37,447 nucleotides of DNA from JAAYCI01 sp964370445 (GCA_964370445.1 CAYJJK010000012.1:1-37447), one strand, 5' to 3'; shown: positions 23,920-33,692, counted from the stretch's first letter. A program made the numbers and translations. The notes: generated from the letters alone by a model not told the origin.

Positions 23920-23948
23920 ATTATAGTTGTTTTTTTCGTTTTCGTCAA
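23920..23948 (-). promoter_or_regulatory. Promoter of tRNA-Pro
   Basis: On the minus strand TTGACG (23948-23943), a 17-nt spacer and a perfect TATAAT (23925-23920) lie about 28 nt before the mature tRNA 5' end. Confidence 0.85.
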
Positions 23949-24015
23949 CCTTTATTCGCATATTTATTTCAAGGTGAACCATAAGTTGAGTTTCAACTGG
24001 AGAATAGAACCTATT

Positions 24016-24390
24016 TTATTGAACAGATGATAGCATAATAACAAGAAAAATAATTGCAAACACTAGAATATAAAGGGCAAAAAATATAACCATAATAATA
24101 GTAGAAATTTTTCCAGCACGGTTCCAGGGTGCCATTACAACATTAAAATGATTTATATCCATATAATTTCCGGCTTTCCATGCCCATTCATTGCCTTTTG
24201 CGCCACAAACAAAAATCCATATAAAATTTAAAAAAGGAACCAATGCCAACAACGGTAGATAAGTTTTATGGCCTATGCCCCACCAAATGCCAAAAGCAAA
24301 TGCACCCCAGTTCCACTTACGAAGCTCTTGTGGCATTTCCACCGGGGTGTAGATGGGGGAATATTGCGGTGTTTGAGAATAATCGTTCAT
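24016..24390 (-). CDS. Small membrane protein of unknown function
   Basis: A 124-residue protein with a Pro/Tyr-rich cytoplasmic start (SQTPQYSPIYTPVEMPQELRKWNWGAFAFGIWWGI). Two hydrophobic segments lie at about 29-63, with the motif GIGHKTYLPLLALVPFLNFIWIFVCGAKGNEWAWK, and a long one at about 95-121. The WNWGAF...GxKGNEWAW pattern belongs to a family of small Firmicutes membrane proteins sometimes annotated as ribonuclease G without visible support; I see no nuclease motif. The ribosome binding site AGGAGA is good. It lies between tRNA-Pro and the c-di-GMP genes and is not clearly part of either unit. Confidence 0.75.
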   Translation of the reverse strand: MNDYSQTPQYSPIYTPVEMPQELRKWNWGAFAFGIWWGIGHKTYLPLLALVPFLNFIWIFVCGAKGNEWAWKAGNYMDINHFNVVMAPWNRAGKISTIIMVIFFALYILVFAIIFLVIMLSSVQ

Positions 24391-24545
24391 ACTATAAATC
24401 TCCTATTCATTTGTATGCTATGGTGGACGAATACAAGCGTCCAACCGGCCTATTGTGTATTTCGATTTTTTTAATTTTTAAAAAACCATTTTTTTAATTA
24501 AAATCATTACGCACACTTTTTTAATTATGTGGAATTATCTTGATT

Positions 24546-25913
24546 TTATTGGTTTGTATTCGATTCTTCATATCGTTCACCCTTATAATTTGGGCGGGCT
24601 TGCCCTTGATAAATCGTATAATTATTTTTTCCATCTACTTTGGTTGTATACATAGCAATGTCGGCATGTTCGTACAAGGAAGAAAAATCTTTCCCGTGCT
24701 CTGGATACAGTGAAATACCAATACTGGCAGAAATTTGGACAGATGTATTTTTATTAGTATAATTTTTCCATAATTTTTTACACAATTCCATAGCCTTCTG
24801 CTCTAGCACATAAATAGAACGATATTCTTTCATAAATACAAAAAATTCGTCACCGCCTAAGCGGCCCACAATATCATCTTGCCGGAACATTGCCTGAATA
24901 TCGGATGCAATTTCCAACAATACTTTATCGCCAAACATATGGCCAAATTCATCATTAATGCCTTTAAAATTGTCGACATCAATGATGATAAGAGCACTTT
25001 TGTTTTGGGTGTTTTCTTTCAATAATAAAAAGTTTTGAATCAATTTTTCGGTGCTGACTTTATTGTACAACCCGGTTTGTTGATCAAGCAAAGTTTTGTT
25101 TTTCAGTTCATCCATTTTCATGTGTTGGTTTGAAATATCCACCATTTTCCCAACCACTCGATAAGGTTTCTGTTCTGTATCCAGCAGCACTTGGTAATGA
25201 CACAAAAACCAAGCAGACTGACCATTTGCCAGGTTAAAACGCAATTCAGATTCCATCTTTTCGCTGCTACGATCTAAAAAACTATTTTCCATGTGCGCAT
25301 AATCTTCTTGTGAAAAAACGCCCTTATCTAACAAGTCCTGAGGGTAATTTTCTACAACATGAGGCACACCTAAGCGTTCGGCAAAATTTTCAGAATATCG
25401 CATTGTTGAGGTTTTTAAATTTAAATCAAAAAAAACACTATCGGTTAAGGTGGCAATCATATTGTTAAACTTTTGCTCTTCGGCCAACTGATTGAGTGTG
25501 TCCACATGGGAGCTGATATCGACAACTAAAAAAAGAATAAATTTTTCGCCATTTTCTTGTTCAATTAATCGTCCGCTAAATTGAACTGTTTTATATCCAC
25601 TTTCTTTGTTTACAAGCCTTGAAACAACCATGAATGGGCGTTCTGGATAAGTGGACACTTGCTCAAGCAATATTTTTGCGCTCGCTTTGGCATCTTCTGG
25701 ATGAAGAGTGACAAAACCCCTGTTTTGATAAATGTCACGAACCTCTTCTTTGCTAAACCCAATCAAGTCAAAATACCCTTGGCTCGCCTCAATAATTGTA
25801 AAATCTTCATCAAATTTCACATATAAAATACACCCCGGGGTATAGCGGTTCACATAATCGACACAAGAGATATCTTGTATCAATGGAATAAGACCATCAG
25901 TGTTCTTTTTCAT
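24546..25913 (-). CDS. PAS-GGDEF diguanylate cyclase
   Basis: A 455-residue soluble protein that should make cyclic di-GMP from two GTP. Two PAS-type sensing domains occupy about 20-135 (YTPGCILYVKFDEDFTIIEASQGYFDLIGFSKEE) and about 150-265. The GGDEF domain is about 275-440: DQQTGLYNK, IIIDVDNFKGINDEFGHMFGDKVL, active-site RLGGDEFFVF (GGDEF at 353-357), ending SASIGISLYPEHGKDFSSLYEHADIAMYTTKVDGKN. The inhibitory I-site RxxD is present as RQDD at 344-347, five residues before GGDEF, so product inhibition is expected. No membrane segment is seen. It follows the FIST-EAL phosphodiesterase gene by 81 bp on the same strand. Confidence 0.93.
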   Translation of the reverse strand: MKKNTDGLIPLIQDISCVDYVNRYTPGCILYVKFDEDFTIIEASQGYFDLIGFSKEEVRDIYQNRGFVTLHPEDAKASAKILLEQVSTYPERPFMVVSRLVNKESGYKTVQFSGRLIEQENGEKFILFLVVDISSHVDTLNQLAEEQKFNNMIATLTDSVFFDLNLKTSTMRYSENFAERLGVPHVVENYPQDLLDKGVFSQEDYAHMENSFLDRSSEKMESELRFNLANGQSAWFLCHYQVLLDTEQKPYRVVGKMVDISNQHMKMDELKNKTLLDQQTGLYNKVSTEKLIQNFLLLKENTQNKSALIIIDVDNFKGINDEFGHMFGDKVLLEIASDIQAMFRQDDIVGRLGGDEFFVFMKEYRSIYVLEQKAMELCKKLWKNYTNKNTSVQISASIGISLYPEHGKDFSSLYEHADIAMYTTKVDGKNNYTIYQGQARPNYKGERYEESNTNQ

Positions 25914-25994
25914 AATATTTTCCTTTGTATACTCTACATCCCCTTAGAGCAGATCTTAGAGATATATTATTGTAAGATTTTTTTAGGGTAACGC

Positions 25995-28550
25995 TTACAC
26001 CTGAGGTAGTAGTTCAATTGGGTCCGGCTTTGAAAAATAATACCCTTGCGAGTATGATATGTCATACAGCTCAATTACCTGCTGTAGCTCCTGTGTTTCA
26101 ACAAATTCGGCAACAGTATTCACCTTAAGTTGCTGCGCAAGATAACGGATTGTGTTGAGGATAATGAGGCTTTCTTCATTGTTTAACAAACCGCGTATAA
26201 TGCTCCCATCAATTTTGATATAGTCTGGGCGCAGTGCCACGATGGTAGAAAAAGTGGAATACCCCGACCCAAAGTCATCAACTGCAATTTTACACCCAAA
26301 GGTACGAATTTCCTTTACAAAATCCAACAATGCTTCAACGGCGTGATAATTTTCGGTTTCAACAAATTCAAAAACTAGCTGCTCAGGGTGTGTGTATTGT
26401 TGTAGTTTTTTAAAAAGCCACTGTTTAAATGATTCGGACTGTACATCTTGCAAAGTGATATTGATGGATACCGTCTGTGGGCGATTTTCAAAGTCTTGCA
26501 AAACTCTTTCAATCATCATCCGGCTAATTCGATTATAATATTTATATTTTTTTGCCACTTCCATAAACGAAAAAGGAGTATGAACCTTTCCTGTGCAGTC
26601 AATCACACGCATCAAAGCCTCATACTTATCAATCGTGCCTGTTTTGTTGTTGTATAGACCCTGATAAAAAGGCGTAATTGTTTTGTTTTGGATGGCACGA
26701 TTCAAAATATCAATAACTTTCGATTCTTCGGATACAGAACCGGTGTCGTGTGAATCATAATCACAAACAATAAAATTATTGTCTTTGTTTATATTGGCTA
26801 GTAACATATTCATGCCAGCTTCAATTGGGTTTTTCTGGTTGAGCACCACCACATAGCGTAAAACGCCCGAAATATTTGTTTTTTTAGATGAAACATACTC
26901 GAAATGCTGATAAAACAAACGCATACATTCCAAAAAGAATTCTTCAGACATACTGGCACTGGATGCAACGATGAATGTTTTATAGTTAAGCATATACAGA
27001 TTAAAAGAATTTTTCAGATTATTTTGTGAAATAAATTCCTTTACCGTGTCCACCACATCACGTATTGTAGAATAAAATTTTTGATGCCCATGGGTGGCAA
27101 GAGACCTATCGGCCGTTAGGCTTTCAATAAGGGTTAATTTATTATATTTTTCACATATATTATCCTCTTCAAATTGGTGATAATTAAAAAGGCCTGTATA
27201 TTCATCTGTATTTTGTACTTTTGTTTGCTGCGTGTCTTCCAACATGGAAATTAAATTTGCATTTTTTGATTTTAAATAGGCCCTGCCTTTTTCTTTGGCT
27301 TTTTGCAAAAAATGCAAGTCATCCTTTAAAGGATCTGTGTGGTTCAAACAGTGAAAATCAGGTAAAACATATTTCTCGTTTTCGGCAAAACCAGTTATAA
27401 CACATGCACCGTTATGAAATATATTTTTACCATTTTGAAAGGCGATTTCTCCCATCAAAAAAGCACCGCAAATCCCATGCTTACGAAAAGGTTCAATCTC
27501 CCATTTCGCACAATTATTTAGGGATAATTTTCGAAAAAGACAAGCATAAACAGATAGATATTCTACAGGGATATCCAAAATAGCTTCACAAGTAGATTGT
27601 GCCTCTTGCACTGTTTTCATCGGGTTCACATAGCCAACCCTAAATTTTGTGTGGTTTTGCAAAGTGGCATGATAAAGCCCGAGATTTTTATGTGCTTCAT
27701 CATATCTTGTGAATCGACCACTCCCATTCTCTTCTTCTAAAACTAAAGGAAAATGTAAAAGATAATCGTTTTTTATTGTGTCTTCTATGGTGCTGTAAGT
27801 GACAAATTGTTTTCGATCCAGCTCTAAATAATTAGCCATCCAATCTAAAGCCGGTTGCCCTTCAATTTTCGAAATGTAAGCATCCTCAACCTCGGTAATT
27901 TCATAAATAGGGCTTAAAACATCCATGGAATTGGAAACAGACAAAAAATGATGCACATTGCTATCATATGCTGCAAAGGCTATAATACCATATTCCAAAA
28001 CACCAGATTCATTAAATAAATACCCTGAAATTCCTTTTTCATATAAATCGCCGGCAATACCACCAACCAATTTTAAAGTTGGGGAAATACTGTTAATCTT
28101 TCTAATAAAACATTCAATATCCAAACTGGGTTTATTTTTAGGCTCATGAAAATTGGGGTTTGAAAGCAAAATATGAACAACCGGCACATCTACTTCATTT
28201 TCGGGGCAAAAAGTGCGATGTATTTGTTGAGCAAGTTCCTCTGCATTAATATTCTCAAAAGAAAACTCCGCAACTCTCATGGTAAAACTCTGATAGGTTT
28301 CAATAATAACCATGGTTGCATGCTCATGTTGGGTGCCATTGCATAGCACCGCTTGAGACGATGAAGCCCCAACAATGGTGGCATTTGGCAATAGGTTTTT
28401 TACTTCTATTGCAACAGGCACTGCGAGTTCAGGATTTAAAAAAGATGTAAAAATCCTAACAAAACAAAAGGCATCCTTGTTATAATTACACTGCGTTAAA
28501 TACTCATTTAATCCCGCTTGGGTTTCATAGATATGGACTAATCTTACCAT
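25995..28550 (-). CDS. FIST sensor - degenerate GGDEF - EAL phosphodiesterase
   Basis: An 851-residue protein. A FIST_N domain (about 25-225; LVGGIAGDLYEKGISGYLFN) and FIST_C domain (about 226-395; VGYVNPMKT, CGAFLMGEIAF...NGACVITGFAEN) form a putative small-ligand sensor. Residues about 445-605 look like a degenerate GGDEF domain (TDEYTGLFNYHQF present, no GGDEF). The C-terminal EAL domain (about 610-848) keeps its catalytic residues: E644 in YEALMR, N697, E728/E731 region, DDFGSG (758-763), K779, E815 and Q835. It should hydrolyse c-di-GMP. It has a strong AGGAGG site. With the cyclase just downstream, one transcript would carry both synthesis and breakdown of the same messenger. Confidence 0.9.
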   Translation of the reverse strand: MVRLVHIYETQAGLNEYLTQCNYNKDAFCFVRIFTSFLNPELAVPVAIEVKNLLPNATIVGASSSQAVLCNGTQHEHATMVIIETYQSFTMRVAEFSFENINAEELAQQIHRTFCPENEVDVPVVHILLSNPNFHEPKNKPSLDIECFIRKINSISPTLKLVGGIAGDLYEKGISGYLFNESGVLEYGIIAFAAYDSNVHHFLSVSNSMDVLSPIYEITEVEDAYISKIEGQPALDWMANYLELDRKQFVTYSTIEDTIKNDYLLHFPLVLEEENGSGRFTRYDEAHKNLGLYHATLQNHTKFRVGYVNPMKTVQEAQSTCEAILDIPVEYLSVYACLFRKLSLNNCAKWEIEPFRKHGICGAFLMGEIAFQNGKNIFHNGACVITGFAENEKYVLPDFHCLNHTDPLKDDLHFLQKAKEKGRAYLKSKNANLISMLEDTQQTKVQNTDEYTGLFNYHQFEEDNICEKYNKLTLIESLTADRSLATHGHQKFYSTIRDVVDTVKEFISQNNLKNSFNLYMLNYKTFIVASSASMSEEFFLECMRLFYQHFEYVSSKKTNISGVLRYVVVLNQKNPIEAGMNMLLANINKDNNFIVCDYDSHDTGSVSEESKVIDILNRAIQNKTITPFYQGLYNNKTGTIDKYEALMRVIDCTGKVHTPFSFMEVAKKYKYYNRISRMMIERVLQDFENRPQTVSINITLQDVQSESFKQWLFKKLQQYTHPEQLVFEFVETENYHAVEALLDFVKEIRTFGCKIAVDDFGSGYSTFSTIVALRPDYIKIDGSIIRGLLNNEESLIILNTIRYLAQQLKVNTVAEFVETQELQQVIELYDISYSQGYYFSKPDPIELLPQV

Positions 28551-28888
28551 ACACTTGCCTCCTAAGCACTAACAAGTTAATGCCTATTATTTTTGCGATT
28601 AAGTGTCAATTATTTATCAGGCTGCCACACGTGAGTACTCTAAACAATATATGATGATTATTATATCATTTTTTAACTTTTAAATCCATTTTAATGATAA
28701 AATTTTACAATTTTATTTGGCAAGTGACTGTTAGAGAACACATTTCATAATATTGCTTCTTTTACAATAAGATTTCATAAAGGATTCTTTTGATTCATGT
28801 GAAAATAGTTGCTAAAATAGAAGCGCTTTAAGTTGGCATCAGATATCAAAAACAGACTTTATCATTTGATAAAACAGTAAAAAATGAA
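28551..28888. other. Intergenic stretch, no gene supported
   Basis: About 340 bp of AT-rich DNA between the divergent FIST-EAL gene and tRNA-Lys. It should hold the FIST-EAL promoter, which I could not place with confidence. Confidence 0.5.
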
Positions 28889-28917
28889 TTGACCATTTTG
28901 CATTTTTCGTGTATACT
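28889..28917 (+). promoter_or_regulatory. Promoter of tRNA-Lys
   Basis: TTGACC (28889-28894), a 17-nt spacer and TATACT (28912-28917) lie about 37 nt before the mature tRNA 5' end. Confidence 0.8.
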
Positions 28918-28953
28918 GGTAAAGCAATCAACGCATATATCAAATATGCCTTT

Positions 28954-29029
<76 letters not shown>

Positions 29030-29063
29030 AACGTTTTCCATAATGAATGGGAAGCGTTTTTTT
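29030..29063 (+). terminator. Terminator of tRNA-Lys
   Basis: Stem AACGTTTTCC with GGGAAGCGTT (29030-29039 with 29049-29058, including G-U pairs), followed by a seven-base T-run. Confidence 0.85.
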
Positions 29064-29160
29064 ATTGTATAAAACACATGTTTTTCTTTTTTTAATATGA
29101 TATAATTGATATTATATATTTCACACTTTGCTTATGCATTTATAAATGGAGGAAAATAAA

Positions 29161-29391
29161 ATGAAACAATTATTCGCTATTTCAGATTCATTTTTAAAAC
29201 AAAGCAATTGGACAACAATTGCACTGTTGAAAATTTGTTTGCTCTCCATGGGGGTGATTTTAGGGTTTGCCGTACCGGCACAGCACAAAAAATGGGTGCT
29301 GATTTTGGCAAGTGGCCTGTTTACCATCACTTACATCCCGCTGATGAAACAACTTTTACATGTGTTTATAAAAGATAAAACTGAAAAATAA
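29161..29391 (+). CDS. Small two-TM membrane protein of unknown function
   Basis: The start at 29161 follows ATGGAGGAAAATAAA; an ATG five codons earlier overlaps that ribosome binding site. The 76-residue product has two hydrophobic segments (about 22-40, TTIALLKICLLSMGVILGFAVP; and 46-62, WVLILASGLFTITYIPLM) separated by AQHKK. This LLKxCLxSxGxxxG...KK...TYIPLM pattern belongs to a small clostridial family sometimes labelled phosphate ABC transporter permease, a name that does not fit its size. Function is unknown. It is convergent with hydA and shares a terminator with it. Confidence 0.78.
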   Translation: MKQLFAISDSFLKQSNWTTIALLKICLLSMGVILGFAVPAQHKKWVLILASGLFTITYIPLMKQLLHVFIKDKTEK

Positions 29392-29420
29392 GGCTTTATT
29401 CGTAATAAATAATGATAATA

Positions 29421-29466
29421 AAAAAGCGTTAATCCCATTTTTTTGTTTGGGGCTAACGCTCTTTTT
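29421..29466. terminator. Bidirectional terminator between convergent genes
   Basis: A 13-nt stem AGCGTTAATCCCA with TGGGGCTAACGCT (29425-29437 with 29448-29460, with one mismatch and one G-U), A-run before and T-run after. It serves the small membrane protein gene on one side and hydA on the other. Confidence 0.85.
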
Positions 29467-29515
29467 ATAAAAACAATAATAATGTATTTTTTATTCTAAA
29501 GGCTGAAAAATATTT

Positions 29516-30889
29516 TTAAAAAGGCTGACGATGCAAATATTTTCCACGTCCTTTTTCGCCTAAGAATTGGCCGTTTTCTACAATCACTTCTCCGCGAGAA
29601 ACTGTCAAAACAGCACGTCCCCGCATGGCAATCCCTTCGTATGGTGTATAATCAACACGCTCATGCAATTCCTCTTGGCGAATCACCCAGTCTACAGAGG
29701 GATCAAATAAAACAAGGTCTGCATCTGAGCCAAGACAAATGTCGCCCTTTTGAGGCGCAATGCCAAAAATTTCGGCCGGGCGTGTGCAGCACAAACGCAC
29801 CACTTCAGGCAAAGTTAGCTTGCCATCCATAAATCCACCTGAAAAAAGGAGAGGTAAGCGCAATTCCACACCGGGCATGCCGTTGGGGCAAAGAGTAAAG
29901 TCATCTTTTCCGCGTTGTTTTTGTGTGGCATAAAAGAAAGGACAATGGTCTGTGGCCATGGTTTCAATGTCTCCACGTTTTAAGCCTTGCCACAATGCCT
30001 TTTGGTCATCTTTTTTTCGCAGGGGAGGCGACAAAATGTATTTTAAGCCCTCGCTATCATCATCATTAAGAGAATCATCCAAAAATAAATACTGTGGACA
30101 ACTTTCAAGCATAATATTTTTTTGGCCGTTTTCACGTGCTAAAAGAGCCGCTTGCAGGCCTAAAGATGAAGAAAGGTGGACGATATACAAGTATGGCTCA
30201 CCAGCAGCTTTAGCAAGGCAAAGGCTACGAAACACTGCCTCCGCTTCAAGTTCTGCAGGACGGCTAAGTGGGTGATATTTAGGCTGTGTTTTTCCTTGCT
30301 CTACAAATTGTTCTCGTAAAATAGACAAAGCTGCATTGTTTTCGCAGTGTACACACAACACAATACCAAGCTCTTTCGCCCTCTGCATCAATGAAAACAT
30401 TGCAGCATCCGAAAGACAAGTATCATAAGTGAGATAAAACTTTAAGCTGTTGATGCCCTCACTGGCCAAAAGTGCCATATCTTGCAACACTTCATCGCTT
30501 ACATATTGCAATACACCGTGAAATCCATAGTCAATTACACAAGGCTTTGCCAGCTCGTGGTATACAGGCACCTGATGCAACAGCTTGCAATCATCCGGCC
30601 CGTCTGCCATGTGGTCAATCACTGTGGTGGTTCCGCCACAGGCCGCAGCAATGCTTCCGGTATAAAAATCATCGCTGGCACGGTCAAACCCAACATCTAA
30701 ATCAAAATGAGTGTGTGCATCTACTGCCCCAGGCAAAAGATATTTCCCGCTTGCATCAATAACACGAGCATCATCTGATGATAAATTGGGCCCAATTGCG
30801 GCAATTTTTGAACCCTCTACAAGCAAATCGGCACAAATCACTTCCTTGCTTGTGGCAATTTGTGCATTTTTGAACAGTATTTTATTCAT
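29516..30889 (-). CDS. hydA: Dihydropyrimidinase/hydantoinase of the purine-catabolic cluster
   Basis: A 457-residue cyclic amidohydrolase that opens dihydropyrimidine or hydantoin rings. All binuclear metal ligands are visible: H59 and H61 in VDAHTHFD, carboxylated K150 in NSLKFYLTYD, H181 in CVHCEN, H238 in IVHLSS and D314 in ATDHCPF. The start has an AGGGGG site. It is the last gene of the minus-strand ssnA-ygfK-xdh-hydA set. In anaerobic purine- and urate-degrading bacteria a hydantoinase (HyuA/HydA) of this cluster acts on a ring-opened purine intermediate. The 226-bp gap after xdh holds a 13-bp hairpin, so hydA may also have its own promoter. Confidence 0.93.
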   Translation of the reverse strand: MNKILFKNAQIATSKEVICADLLVEGSKIAAIGPNLSSDDARVIDASGKYLLPGAVDAHTHFDLDVGFDRASDDFYTGSIAAACGGTTTVIDHMADGPDDCKLLHQVPVYHELAKPCVIDYGFHGVLQYVSDEVLQDMALLASEGINSLKFYLTYDTCLSDAAMFSLMQRAKELGIVLCVHCENNAALSILREQFVEQGKTQPKYHPLSRPAELEAEAVFRSLCLAKAAGEPYLYIVHLSSSLGLQAALLARENGQKNIMLESCPQYLFLDDSLNDDDSEGLKYILSPPLRKKDDQKALWQGLKRGDIETMATDHCPFFYATQKQRGKDDFTLCPNGMPGVELRLPLLFSGGFMDGKLTLPEVVRLCCTRPAEIFGIAPQKGDICLGSDADLVLFDPSVDWVIRQEELHERVDYTPYEGIAMRGRAVLTVSRGEVIVENGQFLGEKGRGKYLHRQPF

Positions 30890-31045
30890 AATAACCCCCT
30901 TGTTTCAACTGATACCAATTTCTAAATTTAAACAATGATAAAACAATAGTTAAGTTTTATTCACTATTTCAAATTGAAATTCGTATTATTTTATTATTTA
31001 TTATAGCAAAAACAACATCACAATACAAAGAAAACTAAAAAATAT

Positions 31046-31102
31046 AAAAGCATGTATAAAAACCATCTCTTTTATGAGCTGATTATACCTATACATGCTT
31101 TT
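31046..31102 (-). terminator. Long-loop hairpin between xdh and hydA
   Basis: A perfect 13-bp stem AAAAGCATGTATA/TATACATGCTTTT (31046-31058 with 31090-31102) with a 31-nt loop sits 14 nt after the xdh stop. On the minus strand it is followed by TATATTTTTTAG. It may be an attenuating terminator or an mRNA-stabilising end that separates xdh from hydA; the stem is AT-rich for a strong terminator. Confidence 0.55.
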
Positions 31103-31115
31103 AAATGATTGGCCG

Positions 31116-33692
31116 CTACCCTTTTTTAGGTTTCTTGTAAAAAGTATTTTCCATGGGCAGGGTGCTACGCAAAATGCCATCTTTTGCATAATAAGCTCCA
31201 CAAACTGCAGGTGCCGTGGGTATGGTTGCCAGTTCGCCAACACCTTTTACGCCAAGTGCTAAAGAAGCTGGTTTTTTAGGTTGAATGATATGGATCTCCA
31301 TGGGCGGGATTTCTGTGGTACGCAGCAGCCCCAAGTTACCATATTTTGCCGTTGGTTTCCCATATTCAAGTGGAAAATCTTCTGTAAGCGCATAACCAAG
31401 CCCCATCACAATGCCGCCTTCAATTTGGCCTTCGGCGGCTTTCGGGTTAATCACTTGCCCAAGGTCATACGCAGCCACAATATTTTCAACACGTCCTATT
31501 TCATCCAAAATCACCACTTCGGCAGCATAGCCATAGGCCACATGGCTAACCGGATTTTCTTTATCACTGCCCATAGGATCGGTATCACTTTGATATTCGC
31601 CATAAAATTCTTGGCCTTCCAACATAGCAAGACTACCTTTTTTGTCTAAACTAGACTTTAAGGAATCGGCTGCACGGCGCACAGCTTCACCTGTGAACAC
31701 ACTTTGACGAGATGCTGTGGTTGTGCCAGAATTTGGCGTGCGAGCTGTGTCGGGAGATTCTACCACAATAACGTCGGGGGAGAGTGCAGTGCATTCACAA
31801 ACCATTTGAGTTGCTACTGTAGCAAGGCCTTGGCCTATACAAGCCGCACTGGTGCGGACATGCACTTTTCCTTTTTCTACCGATAAAATACAACGTCCAA
31901 TATCCGGGATACCCACACCCATGCCACTGTTTTTAAAGAAACTGGCAATGCCTGCATAACGTGCTTTATCAAAGGCTTCTTTAACACGAAGCAAACAAGC
32001 AACAAGCTCTGTATCATCTCCTGCAATCTGGCCATTTGGCAAGGTTTTCCCTGCGGAAATGGCATTGCGATAGCGGATTTCCCAAGCGGAAATCCCCACC
32101 TTCTCTGCCAACAAATTCAGGTTGTTCTCGGTGGCAAAAGAGCTTTGACACACCCCAAATCCACGAAAAGCGCCGGCAGGGGGGTTGTTTGTGTAAACTG
32201 CAGTACCCTCAATATCAATGTTTTGGTAATGATAGGGGCCTGCTGCATGTGTACAAGCCCTTTGCAAAACCGGCCCTCCTAAAGATGCATAGGCACCTGT
32301 GTCGGAAATGATGGTGGCTTGCATGCCCGTTAAAATGCCATTTTCATCGCATCCGGTCACAAAATCCATTTCCATAGCATGGCGTTTTGGGTGGATGAGT
32401 ATACTTTCTTCACGGCTAAAAAGAACCTTTACCGGCCGCTTAAGATGCCATGCAGCCAAGGCCGCATGGTGCTGAACACTCATATCCTCTTTTCCGCCAA
32501 ATCCACCGCCAACAAGCTGGCTTTTTACATGGATTTTTTCAGGGTCAACACCTAGCATCCGCGACACTTCACGCTGTTCATCGTAAATGCTTTGTCCTCC
32601 GGTATAAAGCAGCAAGCCGTCTTCACCTTCCGGCATGGCAATGGCACACTCCGGCTCCATAAATGCGTGTTCGGTAAACGGCACTGAATAGTGCTGGCTT
32701 ACAACATGGGCAGAAGCTGCCAATGCTGCCTTAGCGTCTCCACGAACAAGATGTTCGTGGGCTAAAACATTGCCTTTTTCATGGATTTTAGGTGCCCCGC
32801 TTGCAAGCGCTTCTTTGGGAGAGCACAATGCATCCAACACTTCATAATCCACTTGTACCAAGTTTTTAATTTCGTCAAGGCTATCTTTTTGAGACGAAAC
32901 CACCAAGGCAAGAGCATCCCCTAAAAAGCGTGTAACATCCCCTTCGGCAATGAACACATCATAGTCAGAAACAAAAGCCAAATGTCCAATTTTATTGTTG
33001 CCAGGCACGTCTTTTTCTGTTAAAACAGCCACACAGTCTGGATGAGAAAGTGCCGCATCTGTATTTATTTTTAAAACACGTGCGCGCGGGTGTGCACTGC
33101 GCACAGCCGAGGCATGAAGCATACCGTCTATGGTGATGTCGTCCACGTAAAGGCCTACTCCCAGCGTTTTGGCAGTAGCATCCACACGGTGCAAGTCTTC
33201 ACCCAAGCGGCCGTTACACTCTTTGGTAGGTAGGGGAGTGTCTTCACGTAAAAACTGAGCTGCCAAAAGCACCGCTTCTTCTATTTTTACATAGCCTGTG
33301 CAACGACATATGTTGGCGCGCAAGGCTTTTTTCACATCTTCATGCGAGGGAGTATTGTTTTTGTCCAACAATGCTTTGGCACTAATCACCATACCCGGAA
33401 TGCAAAAACCACATTGAACGGCACCGCATTGCGCAAAGGCATACGCATACACCTCTTTTTCTCGATCGCTAAGGCCTTCAATTGTAACGATATTTTTACC
33501 TTCCAGTTTTTGTAGCTTTTGCGAACACGAGCGGCTGGCTCTACCGTCAATCAGCACAGTGCAGGTGCCACAGGCACCACTATCACAACCATTTTTCACA
33601 GAAGTCAGGCGTAAATCTTCACGCAAAAATGAGAGAAGTGCTTTATCATCCGGCCCCTGTATTTGCTTTCCGTTTACTGTAAAGCGAACCAT
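31116..33692 (-). CDS. Molybdenum hydroxylase (xanthine dehydrogenase family), Se-dependent type
   Basis: An 858-residue one-chain fusion of a two-[2Fe-2S] domain and the molybdopterin subunit. Iron-sulfur ligands are C36, C41, C44 and C56, then C94, C97, C129 and C131. The Mo part (about 165-858) has VGGGFGGKEDM, the substrate-pocket motif GAFRGFGVCQ and the active-site Glu in GVKGVGELATIPTAPAV. No FAD domain is included. Length and context fit the selenium-dependent molybdenum hydroxylase/XdhD-like group near ygfK and ssnA; such enzymes carry labile selenium at Mo rather than selenocysteine, and no in-frame UGA is seen. It likely hydroxylates purines such as hypoxanthine or xanthine. GGAGG precedes the start. 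Confidence 0.9.
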   Translation of the reverse strand: MVRFTVNGKQIQGPDDKALLSFLREDLRLTSVKNGCDSGACGTCTVLIDGRASRSCSQKLQKLEGKNIVTIEGLSDREKEVYAYAFAQCGAVQCGFCIPGMVISAKALLDKNNTPSHEDVKKALRANICRCTGYVKIEEAVLLAAQFLREDTPLPTKECNGRLGEDLHRVDATAKTLGVGLYVDDITIDGMLHASAVRSAHPRARVLKINTDAALSHPDCVAVLTEKDVPGNNKIGHLAFVSDYDVFIAEGDVTRFLGDALALVVSSQKDSLDEIKNLVQVDYEVLDALCSPKEALASGAPKIHEKGNVLAHEHLVRGDAKAALAASAHVVSQHYSVPFTEHAFMEPECAIAMPEGEDGLLLYTGGQSIYDEQREVSRMLGVDPEKIHVKSQLVGGGFGGKEDMSVQHHAALAAWHLKRPVKVLFSREESILIHPKRHAMEMDFVTGCDENGILTGMQATIISDTGAYASLGGPVLQRACTHAAGPYHYQNIDIEGTAVYTNNPPAGAFRGFGVCQSSFATENNLNLLAEKVGISAWEIRYRNAISAGKTLPNGQIAGDDTELVACLLRVKEAFDKARYAGIASFFKNSGMGVGIPDIGRCILSVEKGKVHVRTSAACIGQGLATVATQMVCECTALSPDVIVVESPDTARTPNSGTTTASRQSVFTGEAVRRAADSLKSSLDKKGSLAMLEGQEFYGEYQSDTDPMGSDKENPVSHVAYGYAAEVVILDEIGRVENIVAAYDLGQVINPKAAEGQIEGGIVMGLGYALTEDFPLEYGKPTAKYGNLGLLRTTEIPPMEIHIIQPKKPASLALGVKGVGELATIPTAPAVCGAYYAKDGILRSTLPMENTFYKKPKKG

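Noticed and set aside
31116..33692. Selenocysteine in the selenium-type Mo hydroxylase
   Set aside because: The frame is uninterrupted with no in-frame UGA; this enzyme group is thought to use a labile selenium cofactor instead.
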